In this document: positions 1 through 12,099 of the stretch, piece after piece
Layout: every line of letters starts with the position of its first letter
How positions within the stretch are numbered: the first letter of the stretch is position 1
Origin: Parascedosporium putredinis
Lineage: Eukaryota > Ascomycota > Sordariomycetes > Microascales > Microascaceae
DNA length: 64,000 bases
NCBI GenBank assembly: GCA_949357655.1
Contig: CASHTG010000004.1
Coordinates: forward strand, 1,157,051 to 1,221,050
Direction of reading: 5' to 3'
Made by a program: the position numbers and the translations under genes
The notes under the pieces: model-generated
The model's input: the letters and a program-made list of their open reading frames with translations, nothing else
The model's database searches: none
What the model was told of the DNA's origin: nothing

Positions 1-141
1 GGATGGGCACCAGCCACAGACGACGCCACTCTCTCACTGCCGGTCGGGATGCAGATCGTCGGTGCCCTAGGCCAAGACAAGAAGGTGCTCCAGGTCGGAC
101 ATGCCTGGGAATCCTCCTTTGACTGGGTGGAGAAGAGATGA
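1..141 (+). CDS. Amidase-signature family protein, C-terminal end (5' truncated by window)
   Basis: The first 141 bases read open in frame 1 to a TGA. They encode the C-terminal tail typical of amidase-signature enzymes: LPVGMQIVGALGQDKKVL followed by a GHAWESSFDW segment, which matches the family's conserved PVGMQIVG strand and the closing AWE-x-FDW helix. Amidases of this family hydrolyse carboxamides with a Ser-Ser-Lys triad that would lie upstream of the window. Only about 46 residues are visible, so substrate and completeness cannot be judged. The family call rests on the PVGMQIVG motif; no frame break is seen. Confidence 0.75.
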   Translation, partial: GWAPATDDATLSLPVGMQIVGALGQDKKVLQVGHAWESSFDWVEKR

Positions 142-571
142 GTGCTGGATGGACAATAGATAAAGACATGTAGGGGCCAGAAACGTGGATGGCGGCGGGT
201 AATTGCATAATATGTGAAGAATAGAATATCAGTTGATGTACACCCTCTAGAACCTTTCGCCTAGCATAGATAGATTTCTTATGAATCAGGCTGCATTTGG
301 AGCATATAGACCTACTATGTTGTGAAAGGGTGACTCTCTTCCTACGAATACCAAAAGAGTGCAGATTCATTGGAGTCCCTTGCGTCCGGATCTATCCTGT
401 AGCATTGATGTTTGCTCCACGGTCGTGATAAACACAATGGCTGCCGGAGAAAAGGTAAAAACTTGGAAGATTTTCAACATAAACATTGAGTTTCATAAAC
501 TTTATAATAATACATGCGTTATGTGTGTTTGTGTGTTCCTCGTCATCTCAGACCGTTGGCATAAACCCATG
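142..571. other. Intergenic, convergent 3' ends
   Basis: The 430 bases between the amidase stop and the stop of the minus-strand SDR are AT-rich and hold no convincing gene. Both neighbouring genes point into this gap, so it should contain two terminators. No specific element is recognisable. Confidence 0.6.
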
Positions 572-1503
572 TTAATTGATCGTGTATCCTCCATCCACAA
601 CCAAAGCATGTCCCTGAATAAACGAGGCCTGGCTCGACGACAAGAATAAGACAGCGTCCGCGACTTCCTCTGGTCGTCCCATCCGCTGCATAGGGGCGAT
701 ATCGATCGCCGGCTTCAAGCGCCGGATTACCTCCTCCGACTTCGCGGTCATCGGCGTTGCTATCACACCAGGGCAAACGCAGTTGACCTAATTCCATCCC
801 GCGCATAGTCAATAGCGTCCGCACGAGTCATATTGATGATGGCAGCCTTTGAGGCACAATAAGGCGCTAGTAGGTATGTTATTACAGGACTTCGTTTCTA
901 AAACGCAGGATTAAAGACTTACCCGCCCCCGGCCGGGCTACGATTCCCAGCTGGCTGGCGATATTTACGATAGACCCTCGTTGCTGTGGGTGTTCAGGTA
1001 TCGGTTCTTGTTGCAGCATTTGCCTCAAGGCCGCACGGGACGCAAGCCATGTCCCTTTGTAGTTTACGTTTGTGATGGCGTCGAACGACTTCACGGACAT
1101 TTCCGTAGATCTCTGATCGCTTCCAAGGATTCCGGCGCAGTGCACCGCATAGTCCACTCGGCGAAATCGTTTAGTCACGTCAGTCATCATCGACTCAACG
1201 AATGTCTCATTCGATACATCTCCCGCATGGCACATAATCTGCGCCTTTGGGTTGATCTTGAGGATTGCCTGATGAGTTGCGGCGAGAGTCTCATCATTGA
1301 TATCGGTAATGGCAAACTGAGAGCATCCTGAACTCGCAAATGCGCGGGCCACGGCTGCTCCAATTCCTAAATTTTTGGCCGTGTAAGTAGAGCGAACCCC
1401 AGCTTCATGTTTATGGGGGAGGGGTAAAGGAGGAGGAATTACCGGTACCGCCAGCACCGGTGATGAATGCGACACCTGGAAATCTCGGAAGAAGCGACGC
1501 CAT
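572..1503 (-). CDS. Short-chain dehydrogenase/reductase (classical SDR), one frame break
   Basis: NAD(P)-dependent oxidoreductase of the classical SDR family. The start at 1503 reads MASLLPRFPGVAFITGAGGT; an intron (GTAATT donor near 1447, TTTAG acceptor near 1372) then joins to GIGAAVARAF and completes the TGxxxGIG cofactor motif. Further blocks are HCAGILG (the NNAG-equivalent), SIVNIASQLG with the catalytic Ser, YCASK (YxxxK active site) directly after a second intron (donor GTAAGT near 919, acceptor CTACTAG near 870), and the C-terminal VVDGGYTIN. Length is about 255 residues, normal for the family. Just after ARDGIR the frame shifts by one base at the pair at 787-788; one added G restores CVCPGVIATPMT. 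Substrate unknown. The broken frame may be a sequencing error. Confidence 0.85.
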
Positions 1504-2114
1504 GATCACCTAGTCTCTCTTAAAGAAGTTCGAGGATTAGACGGTGCGGAGTGTGGGATTAGGTCCAGCGCGGGTGGTATATTTTGAGTAAAGCGATCGT
1601 CAAAACAGGCGGTTTCATAGAACCACCGCCAGGCCCATATCGCTATGGCCGTATTGAAGCACTGATTACAATGGATATTTCAATGGAATCATGAAATGGA
1701 CTCCTAGACGTATTCAAGGACTTGGATTACTTGGCATATCGAATTGGAGCACGGTCAACCTCCAAGTGGAGAAATGGTGGCGACGACACTCACGCTAGCG
1801 TCGGCAAATAAACGTAAGTACTTTTTCACTGGCCAGCGATACCGAACGACATAGACTTATCTCTGACCTCCGAAATTGTGGGACGAAGTGTCTCCAACAC
1901 TTGGAGTTACAAATTTTCATGCCCCCCAGTTCACTTTGCTCAGATCATGCCTCCATCTTACCCTCCAACCTGTCCCCTCCAACATATTTCCTCCAACTCG
2001 ATATCGCCCTCCCATCCCGCCCCAACGCCCCAACGCCCCAGCGCGCTCCATCATCCCCACGCCGCCTCCATTATAGACTCTAAGAGAGATCAAGACCCTT
2101 TCATGTAATCCTCA
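1504..2114. promoter_or_regulatory. Divergent promoter region, SDR / C2H2 regulator
   Basis: About 610 bases separate the divergent starts of the SDR (minus strand) and the C2H2 regulator (plus strand). The second half (1930-2080) is strongly C-rich on the plus strand with repeated CCCCAACGCCCC-like runs, as in fungal promoters and 5' leaders. No defined operator is recognised. Confidence 0.4.
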
Positions 2115-5016
2115 ATGGTGGCCACGATATCCGTAGAGCCCCATAGGCGCGACTCCAGTCCTCAGCCGTCACCGCCTCCGACGAAACGGCGGAGGCGGCC
2201 GGGGGCGATTCTCGGCCATGCCCTCACTGCGGGAGAACGTTCAAGCGTACCGAACACCTCGAACGTCACGTTCGAATTCGTCCGTCCCGCCTATCCAAGT
2301 TCTTGTTATCTAGGATAATATATCCTCCTGTCCTTATACCTAGGTAGACTAATTCGTATTCCCTAATCTTTAGACACAAAAGAGAAGCCGTTCATTTGCA
2401 TATGTGGCGAGTCCTTTGCGCGCCGGGATCTCTTGACCCGCCATCAACGTATTTCACTGCATGCTAATACTTCCGACCATGCAAAGTGGCCGCCATCGGT
2501 CGCCGGCGGACGTGATGGGGCACATGGCTCTCCTTCGGCGACGGGGATGACGCGCCCGTCTCTTTACCGTCGGTTGATAATGACCGCCTCATAACTCGAC
2601 CGCGGATGGTGCCAGATATACCACATCATGTTCCTGACAGCCACACAGTTGAATTAGTGCGGGAGGATGCGGTTCCCCCTCATATTTCCAAGGCCTGCTG
2701 ACGCCACAAAATTTTGAAAATGGCGAGTCCTCTAATCGTCAGACTCTTACTCCCTCCCCCACTGCTAACCGAGAGGTGTCAAATATCAGGCACGGACATA
2801 GTGGGATACGACCACTTCAAAGAGTTTGCTAATTTCTTAGATGGCGTTGGCCTGCCCGCTGAATGGAGCCCATACTTTCAGCGTGACTACGATGCCCCAG
2901 ATGCCTCACCAGCTGAACCTCGAGGCCGAGCCATGACGCCGGGTGGGAGGCCGGGGCCGTCCCGGCCAGGTACCCCCTTCAGTTCATGGCTGCCCTCCGC
3001 TATCGGGGACAATCGAGTTCCCGCCAATCCTAATGATGAGGGTATGCTAATCGACCATCGTACCGTTTTCTGTGGAGCAACGGTTCCATATGTTAGTGTA
3101 CTAACTATAGTTTAGGCTACGAAGGTCGCCGGACTGACGGCCGAGGTCATAGAGTATCAGATGACCAACGTTCACGGCTACTAGCTACCCTAGACACCTT
3201 TCGGGATGTTGTAAGCCCTAGCTTTAAACTACCGTCACGCCATACTCTTACTCGCTACATCAACTCCTTCTTTGAAGGGTTCCATTCGCACATGGTATTC
3301 ATCCACCATACTTGGCACATAGATGCGGCGCCCCTCGAGTTGGTATTAGGGATCGCAGCCATTGGTGCGCAGTACTGTTTTGAGCATCGAAACTCGGAGC
3401 AGCTCTTTTATTCCAGCAGGGCTCTTTTGATGCAGCGACTGCGCCATGAGAGCGAGAAATTCGGCCACGGAACGGATAGCTTCCTTGATATCCGCGGCTG
3501 TTTGTCGCAGGCCCGCCCTCCATCCGCAGGCAACCTGTTTTCACCGGCGCAGGGCTCAGATGCCGTGATGGCTAGGAGTGGGGCACTTGGGAACCCATCG
3601 ATGCTGTTCGCACTCTGATCGTGTTGATGGGCTACGCCACTTGGGAGCCCAAGGAGGTCTTGCTCCGCGAAGCTTTTGGTCTCCAAAGCCTGCTTGTGCA
3701 GGTTCTTCGTGACATTGGCCTTACTGAAGAACCACCCACACGAAACGGGTCAAGTTTACCAGATGACCCGTGTGACGCGTGGTTCGAGTGGATAAATCAG
3801 GAATCCGTACGAAGAGCGAAGCTTATCGCATTTTCATTTCTCCATATCCACAGCGTAGCCTATGACGTTTACCCCGTCCTGCGCAGCAACGAAATACACC
3901 TTCGGCTACCATGCTCTACGAAAGAGTGGAAAGCATCGTCGGTGGCCAAGTGGCAGAGTGCCACGCAAGAGGTAGGGAAAACACAACTGCTCTTTCAAGA
4001 CGCACTTTCCTTATTGCTCCGGAACGTGGATTGTACAGCGCCACTCGATCCCATACCCACGCCGCTGGGAAATTACGTCCTCCTCCATGGCTTGCTGCAA
4101 CGGATTTATATTGTTAGGGACCTTTCCCTTCCTGTAGCAGATCAATCAGCAGCTCTGCCAGCTGATGAGGTTGAAAAGTTAGAGTAAGCCGGCACCCCTT
4201 TCCAAGCGCACCCGTCTTTGATATCTCCGTTTCTCACGCATCACCCCTTCATTTGCAGACGCGGCCTTCGATCATGGACCTCGGGCTGGCAGCAGGCTCC
4301 CGAGTCAAGTCTTGACCCCAACAATGAGAACGGGCCAATTCCCTTCACCTCGAGCGCGCTATTAAGTCTCGCCTACATACGAATCTACCTCAACCTCGGT
4401 CCGTATAGGTGCCTGGAAACTCGCGATCCAATACGCATCGCTCGAGCGCTTGCCAGGTCTCCTAGAGTTCGCAGGAGCGATGGACTGATCTCTGCTCTAC
4501 TCTACGCAGCTCATGCACTGAGCATTCCCGTGCGTCTTGGCGTCGATCGCGTTGCTCGAAGCCAAGCCTTCTTCTGGAGCGTAAGGCACTCGCTTTCGGG
4601 AATGGAGTGCGCCGTACTGCTGAGCAAATGGCTCTTCTCCCTTCCAGGTCAAGAAAGCAGCGCTAAACTCAATGGTATGTTTCGGTCTCATCACCACCTA
4701 AGCAATCCCAGCCACCGCAAACGCCCCAATTCTCGCCAAATACTAATATGTATAACTATTGAACAGATAGCGAAGAACGCATTCTTCACTGGGTTCGATG
4801 CATAGTGGAAGAGGCCTGGGCTGTGGTAGATTTCGATGAGGAAGAGACTGAGTTCAGAGGTGACCCGACCAGTCTTGGTCTGGCCGTTCTGAAGATCTGG
4901 GCCCATTTTTCAAGAGGAATACTCAGTGGCGTTTCATCAACATCATTGGATTAAGCCTTGAGAAGTATCGTGAGATTCTCATGACATTGACGATGGACGA
5001 GCACGCCGACAAATAA
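2115..5016 (+). CDS. C2H2 zinc-finger transcription factor with fungal-specific TF domain; three frame breaks
   Basis: Nuclear regulator. Two tandem zinc fingers lie at the N-terminus. The first (about 2215-2280) reads CPHCGRTFKRTEHLERHV and is completed across an intron (about 2280-2373, acceptor CTTTAG) by RIHTKEKPF. The second is CICGESFARRDLLTRH, with the Cys-x-Cys spacing usual for the second finger of this fungal class. Next comes FANFLDGVGLPAEWSPYF, which precedes the fungal-specific TF domain (Fungal_trans, PF04082), then blocks ending KLPSRHTLTRYINSFFEGFH and HHTWHIDAAPLELVLGIAAI. Single-base losses at G5 2201-2205, G4 3580-3583 and T5 4906-4910 break the frame; each repaired frame continues the family pattern. 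The start at 2115 gives a basic KRRRR stretch before finger one. Target genes unknown; the adjacent esterase or SDR are candidates only by position. Confidence 0.8.
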
Positions 5017-5421
5017 TGCTGGTATAGGCTCGGTGTGTGCAGCAGAAACAGTCTTGTAAGTTATTGACGAAAATGGGTCAAATGATGATGCAAAGCGTAA
5101 TGATCCTTTATGGTAAATCGGCGCTCTCTGGAGTTTTTCGAATTACCGGCGTTTTGAGGCGGTACCCCTCTTGAATTATGATATACGTATAACGTTAAGG
5201 TTGAATGGCTACGTCCATAGATGTATGGATATAGTAGATGCAGTCATATGCCGTATGTCAATCCGGGGTTGGGGGCCAAAAGAACAGCCGGTTCCCCGCA
5301 TTTCGCGAACGGATTCACAATATATCCTGTATCTGTCCCCAGTTGTCCCAACCATCCCCTCTCTTCCTACTTCCCTGAGTCGCATTTCCCCTAACTCTTT
5401 TCTGCTTCTGCCTTGCTTAGC
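5017..5421. promoter_or_regulatory. Promoter region of the carboxylesterase
   Basis: This 405-base gap between the regulator stop and the esterase start has a pyrimidine-rich stretch (about 5335-5420), a common feature just upstream of fungal start codons. No specific site is recognised. Confidence 0.4.
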
Positions 5422-7292
5422 ATGGTTTTACTTAAAAATTTCTACCTTTTCGCATGTACCTTTTGGGCAGGGGCCCGGACCGGGATCCGTTAGTCGTTGA
5501 CCTTGGGACCTCTCGCCATAGGGCTATCATACACGTACGGACCACCCTCTCTCAAGCACGCGGCGTAGATAAAATAGGTTCTTACAAGCGCAAAAGCCAG
5601 ACGAAGCCATCTACACCTTCAAGAACGTCCCGTATGCCGAGGCCCCACTAGGAGACCTTCGGTTCAAGGCTCCGGTAGCGAGGACTAGCGTAAATCGAAC
5701 GATCGACGACGGCTCCAACTCACGGATCTGTTTCCAGGCGGCAGGAAACTATTCCAAGTACACCCTACCGCTCGTGCAAGAGTATGCCGCAAATTGCGGA
5801 GGGTTGTCCGATGTACGCCTTGGGAACTCGGATAACCTAACGCAGTCGGAGGATTGTCTGCTATTGGACGTGTACACGCCGAAAGAGGTCTGGGAAAATC
5901 GCTTCACCACCAAGCGACCCGTACTAGTGTGGATCCATGGCGGCGGTTATACGAAATGGTCCAAAGAGGCGGTGAACCCGGCTGGAATCGCGGCGAGGAG
6001 CATGTCCCAAGGCATGGGGGCATGATTGTAGTAGCGATCAATTATCGTCTGTATGCGAGCCTTTTTTTCTCCCTTGTCAGATAGCTTATAGCTAACCAGA
6101 GCATACTAGGGGCCTGTTTGGCTTCCCGCCAGGTAGGAGGATCGCGGATGACGTCGAGTCGAATGCGGGGTTATACGACCAGCGCCTAGCATTTGACTGG
6201 GTGCGAGAACACATTCGCCGATTCGGAGGGGATGGAGATCAAGTAACGGCGATAGGGAATCTGCGGGCGGCGGCAGCATTCTTGCCCAACTCGTAGCATT
6301 TGAGGCAAAGATGGCTCGGCGCCATTTGATCGAGCGATTATCCAAAGTCCGGCAATGATGCCCATCATCCACAAGGATCAATATGATAGGATTCACCAAG
6401 ACTTTTAAAGATCTCGGGCACGTCGGGCTTCGACGAGGCGAGAAACCTGAATTCCACAGAACTTCAGGCTATCAACACGGCCATGCTTGCGAACGGGGCC
6501 TTTACGGACACTGTTTTTCGTGAGTAGTCCCGTGGTGTGGTGACAATTCTTCTTTGTTTTTTAAAGGTCGGTTTTATTTCAAAGGCCAGCGCTAATCTAA
6601 TTCTACTCAGAACTCAATGTTGACGGCAAGTTTCTGCGCGACGTGCCCGCTCGGCTGTTAACGAAGGGAAAAGTTGATAGGTCGGTGGATATTGTGCTGG
6701 CCCATAATAGTCGGGAAGGGCTATTGTTTACAGACCCTCGGGTAGAGAATGACGCAGGCTTCCGTGCGTATTTTTCGAACCTTCTGCCGAACCTCCCACG
6801 AGGCAAGATTGATACCTTGGCGCAGGAAATCTATCCGCTGGACTTCTCCGGAACGCTCCCGTATAAAAACCACACCGAACGGCTAATGCTGGCGATTGGT
6901 GATGCGTTATTTAATTGCCACGCATTTGGGGCGAATCTGGCCTATGGCAATCAGACCAGAGGATATCTTTTCGACGTCTGCCCGGGGTTCATGCGCAGGA
7001 CGTGTCGTATTCCTTGTACAATGACGCCACCGTCGATTCCTTCGGTCTACCAATCGACCTTACAGCGGTGGGCGCTATCCAAGATTGGATCATCGGATTT
7101 ACGACCCGTGGAAGCCGGGGCAGAAGTAAGGCCAAGGAACTTCCTATTTACGGACCTAATGCACGAATTCTCCGTGTCCATCGTCAAGGCACCGACGCAT
7201 CGGAATTCAGCATTGGCAAAGATCCGGCGGCCAACCTCAGGTGTCGGTTCTGGCTTGACGCCATCTTGGAAGAGGAGGGTGGTGGCGCCTGA
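5422..7292 (+). CDS. Secreted type-B carboxylesterase (alpha/beta hydrolase), at least six frame breaks
   Basis: Serine esterase of the type-B carboxylesterase/lipase family (PF00135). The chosen start at 5422 gives a clear signal peptide, MVLLKNFYLFACTFWAGA. Family blocks follow in order: FKNVPYAEAPLGDLRF, SEDCLLLDVYTP, the oxyanion-hole VWIHGGGY (about 5930-5950), VVAINYRL, GLYDQRLAFDWVREHIRRFGGD, the nucleophile elbow GESAGG around 6255-6270 and FDRAIIQSPAM. The C-terminal region carries PGVHAQDVSYSLYND with the catalytic His. These blocks sit in different frames. One base missing from each of G3 5482-5484, G5 6016-6020, G3 6255-6257, G2 6304-6305, T4 6403-6406 and G4 6984-6987 explains the switches. 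Introns are likely near 6050-6110 and 6520-6610. Probably an intact secreted esterase with sequence errors. Confidence 0.85.
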
Positions 7293-7940
7293 TGGGGGAC
7301 ATGTGAAAATGAGAGACGCAAATCAGTCAGGATAATGAGAACATTGAATAGTTAAGAGTTATTCTAACTTGAATATGCATATATTTGGTACGTGTGTTCT
7401 TGTCTCTTTATTTTGTGGACATGTCCCTCTTTGCATTTCTTCGTTCCTTGCAAGATAAGACTTTCACCCGTCGTAGGGCGACGAATGGAAGAGTTGGTTC
7501 CCGAAGAATCCAAACTCATCGTTTCCAGGGGAAAATGACGGATCCTGACGTCGTTGTGACATGCGTGCCTGTTTCGGATTTAAGCTGAAGAATCCAGATT
7601 GATTCTTATTCGATGGCGGAATAACGCCTCCGGCCACAGATAGCGTTCCTTGCTTCCAAGCCGATTTCAGCGCACTTCTGTATCACGTGATACACGGAAG
7701 CTTCACCGAACCAATCGACCGGCTCCACGACGAAGGCCACTTGGTGGCTTGACGGAATGACAGCTTGGTGACGAGAGGGGATTGAAGGAATAGAAGCTCG
7801 TCCGGGAATATATATATGTGTGTATATAATTAACGATGATGGCCATAGCCCTTCCTCGGGGATGCAATTCCATACCCATCTCCTCGTGCGAAATACGATT
7901 GATTCTCTTGTCCTTCCTGTTCTCACCTTGTCGCCTCGCC
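7293..7940. promoter_or_regulatory. Promoter region of the glycogen synthase, with TA/TG microsatellite
   Basis: The gap contains an alternating TA/TG tract at about 7808-7830 (TATATATGTGTGTATATA), roughly 115 bases before the start at 7941. That is a plausible TATA-like position. The rest shows no gene. Confidence 0.4.
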
Positions 7941-10096
7941 ATGGCTGATAAACTCGCGTCGCTCGTCAAGTTGGAAGGCGGACCCACCAACGACAACGAT
8001 GTAGACCTGCAGAACCACCTTCTGTTTGAAGTGTGTAGTGAAGTCGGTCGGCAGGGTATGATATCCCAATGTTCCCTCCCTTTCAATATTTGAAAGCTAA
8101 GTCGGGTTCAAGTTGGCGGCGTATACACGGTGCTCAAGACCAAAGCGCCGGTGACCACAGCGCAGTATGGCAAACGGTACACCTTGCTCGGTCGTCTCGA
8201 CTACCAGACGGTAGGTTTTAGCGGAGGCCTTCACTCGCTTGTTTGGGCCCTTATCTAACATAAAAGTCCACCCTCCCATAGGCACTTGCCGAATTCGACG
8301 AGCTCGAGCCATCATCACCGGAAATGTCGCACGCCATCGCAAGTCTCGAAAAGGAAGGAATTCGGGCTGTGTATGGCAGGTGGCTCATCGATGGAAACCC
8401 ACGCGTCCTATTAATCGACGTGAAAGCTGCACAGGATAAGTACCTCGAGCAGTGGAAGCAGGAATTTGAAAAGGCCTCGGGCGTCACTTTGCCGGTTGAT
8501 GACGAGAGTGACGATGCTTTGGTGTTTGGACGTCTCGTTACGTGGTTCTTTAAGGAGGTGAGAAAGCGAGATTCTTCGTATGATCATGGGTATGGGCCTA
8601 GTACTAACAGTGGTAACTGGTTAGTTCCTTGCCGAGGCTAAGAAGAAGGCGGTAATCGCCCATTTCCACGAATGGCCAAGCGGTCTGGCAGCTTTCTTCA
8701 TCAGGAATGAAAAGCTCAACATGTCAACTATTTTCACGGCACACGCGACGGTGATGGGAAGAGACTTGTGCGCGAGGGGCATCGACCTGTATAATGAGAT
8801 GCAAACCATTGACGTTGATTCCCAAGAGGAACACTCCTCCGTCTTCCACCGGCACAGGATCGAGCGCCTATCTGCCCAACATTGCGATATCCTCAGTACG
8901 GTCTCGGACATTACCTCTCTCGAGTGTGAGCACTTGCTTGGCCGAAAAGCCGACATCGTACTCCCCAACGGTATGGATCTGGGGTTCAAGCGACAAATGG
9001 GATACAACGAGTCCAGTACGGTGCGGTATAACATGAAGGCCAAAATCGCCGACTTCGTCCGCGGCCACTTTTACGGCCAGCTGGACAGCTTCGACGCGAA
9101 TCGTTGCCTCTATTTCTTCACCTCTGGCCGGTACGAGTACTCGAATAAGGGCGCGGACATGTTCATTGACTCGCTGGCTCGCCTTAACCAACGACTCAAG
9201 GAGCAGGGCCCGGATAGTCCGACAGTGGTTGCGTTTATTGTCATGAGAGCCAAGGATGCTTCGATATCTGCGGAGTCGTTGCATCGGCAGGCCATCGTCA
9301 AGTCACTCCACGAGGCTATCGACCACATTGAGGAGAGTATCAAGAAACGGCTTCTCGACCGCACCCTTCTCTGGAAGAATGGCGACGTGGTGCCGACCGA
9401 GACGGAGCTCGTCACCGAGGCGGAAAACTCAGCCCTCCGGCGGCGGCTTTATGGCATCCAGCGCAGTGGCCCACCGCCAGTCATCACGCACAAGATCTCC
9501 AACCCAGACGAAGACCCAATCCTAAATCATCTGAAACGGGTGAACCTATTGAATGATCCGAGCGACAAAGTCAAGGTCGTCTTCCACCCCGACTTTCTGC
9601 GGTCGTCCAGCGCCATTCTGCCGATAGACTACGAGGATTTCGTTCGTGGGACTCACTTGGGTGTCTTCCCTCGCAGTACGAGCCTTGGGGATACACCCCG
9701 CCAGAGTGTTTAGCGAAGGGCATCCCGAGCATAGCAGCCAACGTTTCCGGATTCGGTAGCTACATGTCGAAATTGCTCGAGAGCGTCAACGGCCCCGAGC
9801 ACGGCTTATATATCGTGGATCGCCTCAAACAGTCCTTCGATGAGTCGGTCGACCAAATGACAGGCTTCATGTATGACTTTTGTCAGCTGCAGATGCGCGA
9901 TCGAGTGGACCAAAGAAGTAATGCGGACAGGCTCTCCGAGTTCTTGGATTGGAACCGACTCCACGTCGAGTATCGGAGGGCGTGGAAGATGGCGTTGCGG
10001 CGCAAGTACTCGGCGGCTCAGGGGTACTTTATTGATCGGAAGGACATTCTGGAAATGGTCCCCAGATCAGGCAGAAGAGCGAATTGTTTCTTATGA
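7941..10096 (+). CDS. Glycogen synthase (glycosyltransferase family 3), divergent copy
   Basis: Cytosolic enzyme that adds UDP-glucose units to glycogen. The start MADKLASLVKLEGG leads to LLFEVCSEVGRQ, and an intron (about 8057-8113) joins to VGGVYTVLKTKA, the UDP-glucose-binding N-terminal loop. Introns near 8212-8280 and 8559-8624 join DYQT to ALAEFDE and KE to FLAEAKKKAV. Other GT3 blocks are HFHEWPSG, FTAHATVMGRDLC, LPNGMDLG, TSGRYEYSNKGADMFID and YEPWGY with the catalytic Glu. A single C is missing at 9668-9670 within FPSQYEPWGY. The protein has about 655 residues and a shortened C-terminal tail (yeast enzymes about 705). In the G6P-sensing arginine helix several positions differ: the segment reads MRDRVDQRSNADRLSEFLDW. 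Filamentous fungi normally have one orthologue, so a divergent subtelomeric copy is unusual. No gene symbol is assigned because this is probably not the housekeeping gene. Confidence 0.88.
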
Positions 10097-12099
10097 CAAC
10101 ACCGGCGGTAGACATTTAGACTTTTGATATCCGTTGCCACGCTATTGGCATATCTACCCTGTTAGATGATGAATAAAACCCAAAACACTTATTTCGGTGC
10201 ACTTCCGCGGGGCGGGACATACCTTGATAGCTCGAGCGCGCGTCTGTTTCGCGTATTTGTTATTATTGTCTCAACGAATGCATCTTGAATAGATACTTGT
10301 TAGATTTGCCTGTCAACAACCGCCCCCACCACGCGAGTGCATCCATCATACCCATCCTCCCTTGGCTATCTAGGAGGCACGCCTTCGCCAAGCGCCACGT
10401 GTCGCTAGAAGGCCTAGACACCCCGGAAATTGCACATACACAGCGGGTCAAGCTGTTCATGCCTGGAAAGCCCGAGACTATCAATGATATACCCGTAACC
10501 CCGTCTCGTGCTAGGCGTACTAGTCTTCAAGGACCCTTAGGCGGGGCTGCCTTAGATGTTTGCTTAGATACCACATGTCAATCTGATAACTTCACATGGC
10601 GTGGGAATCTAGATCAGGGGCTATTTCGAAGGATCGATGAAGCCAGAACGATTGTACGGCCGAATCAACATCCCGCCCTCCCCACCATGCATCTTCTACT
10701 AATATCTTCTGTCTTCTTCTTTCCGGGCTGCGGTCAACCTAACCCCCACCGAAGTCGTTTGACCTGACCCTCTATCAACTTCGGCACCTCCTATTTTCGA
10801 TTCCTGCCTTATCGAGGCGTTATGATGCAAGGAAGCGGAATGATACCAATTTCGCAGCTTTCTCACCAAGCAAGTTCCACCTGCACTGGGGGCCATTCCG
10901 TATTTAGGCGTTCGGAGGCCGAAGTTCTAAGAGGGGCGTCCGCCAAGCATCGAGCCTTTGGTGGCAGGGGCCAATCAGGGGTAGAAAGTCGCGATCTGGT
11001 CCCGCCAAAGTGGAGCCATCCAGGACATTCGTCAGCACGGACCCGGCTCAATTCCCGTCTCCGAAGATGCCGGAAGGTTTGAGCCCTGACGCAAACATGT
11101 CCAGCTCCCAAACTTTTACGAGACCTCGATATGCCCCAACCGTGGACGTCCCGAATCCCTCAGCCTCTCGGCACCTTCCCGGTGACAGCCACCTCGACAA
11201 CTTGATGCTTGCAGATGCCATAAAAGATGCACGTCGCCCTAATTCCCCATCCTTTCCGCTATCACGGGCTTTATCATGACAAGATAATGTGAGATCGACC
11301 AAAGAAGTGATTTCGGTCCTCTACGCGAAACCCCCTTCTGGTTCCGTCTTAGAAACCAGTAGGTATAATTTATCACCAAAAATAGTTGAATCGTTCTTGT
11401 GAAGAAAACATTGCAAGTGGTTGGGTAGGGAATTCGCCCAACACGCGATGATGCTCACTGATGTAAAATCCGAAACATCTTCAAAACCATGGTTATAGCT
11501 TTCTAGAACACTCCCTTTGCATCATAGAGCGTAAAGGATGAGGCAGTAGACTATAGATATCGGCCGATATGGTTCCTGGAGAAGGGGTATCAAAACAATG
11601 CGAACCCGGACTCAAACAGCCAGGAAGGCTCCAAGGACTCGGTATCGAGCAAGATTACGTGACTCCCGCTAGATTACCAAGCCACCCCTGGAGCGAACCG
11701 GGCGACGGACACTTGTCGGGCCCCGAGGATGCGGTCGGAAAATAAGGATTGTAGCCTGTCACTCCGGTGGCACCGTGACTCGGGATGACGCGAGGAGCCA
11801 CGCCCCGAACGGACTATACTAGTTTCCACGAAATCTCGGTAACCTTGCAGGAAAGCTAGGATAACTGCCCGGGCCCTTCAGGGAATCGAAAAATCTTGCA
11901 AACGAGTATATAACCGCCAGGCGCCAATATTTTGTCAGGGATCTTGTCCAAGCCTTATACCGGCAGCGCACCTCCCCATTAATCATAGTGTGGCCGTTTA
12001 CTACTTGCACTCCATCCCACAACCGCACTTCGCTCTGCTCATTACCTATCGTTGAGAAAAAGTGGGCCTTCTCTCATTTCTCCCCCAACAGTGCTTTCC
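10097..12099. other. Intergenic region upstream of the ABC transporter
   Basis: Two kilobases without a recognisable gene. Open stretches at 10285-10767 and 10863-11302 exist, but no protein family is seen and reading both strands gives equally plausible open frames, so none is called. The 3' part (11680-12000) is GC-richer and presumably carries the transporter promoter. Confidence 0.5.

Noticed and set aside
8621..9415. Minus-strand open frames opposite the glycogen synthase
   Set aside because: They mirror the conserved GT3 coding sequence and have no motif of their own.
10285..10767. Open frame of 160 codons on the plus strand
   Set aside because: No family pattern, no leader features, low-complexity composition, and overlapping open frames on the other strand. 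Treated as intergenic.
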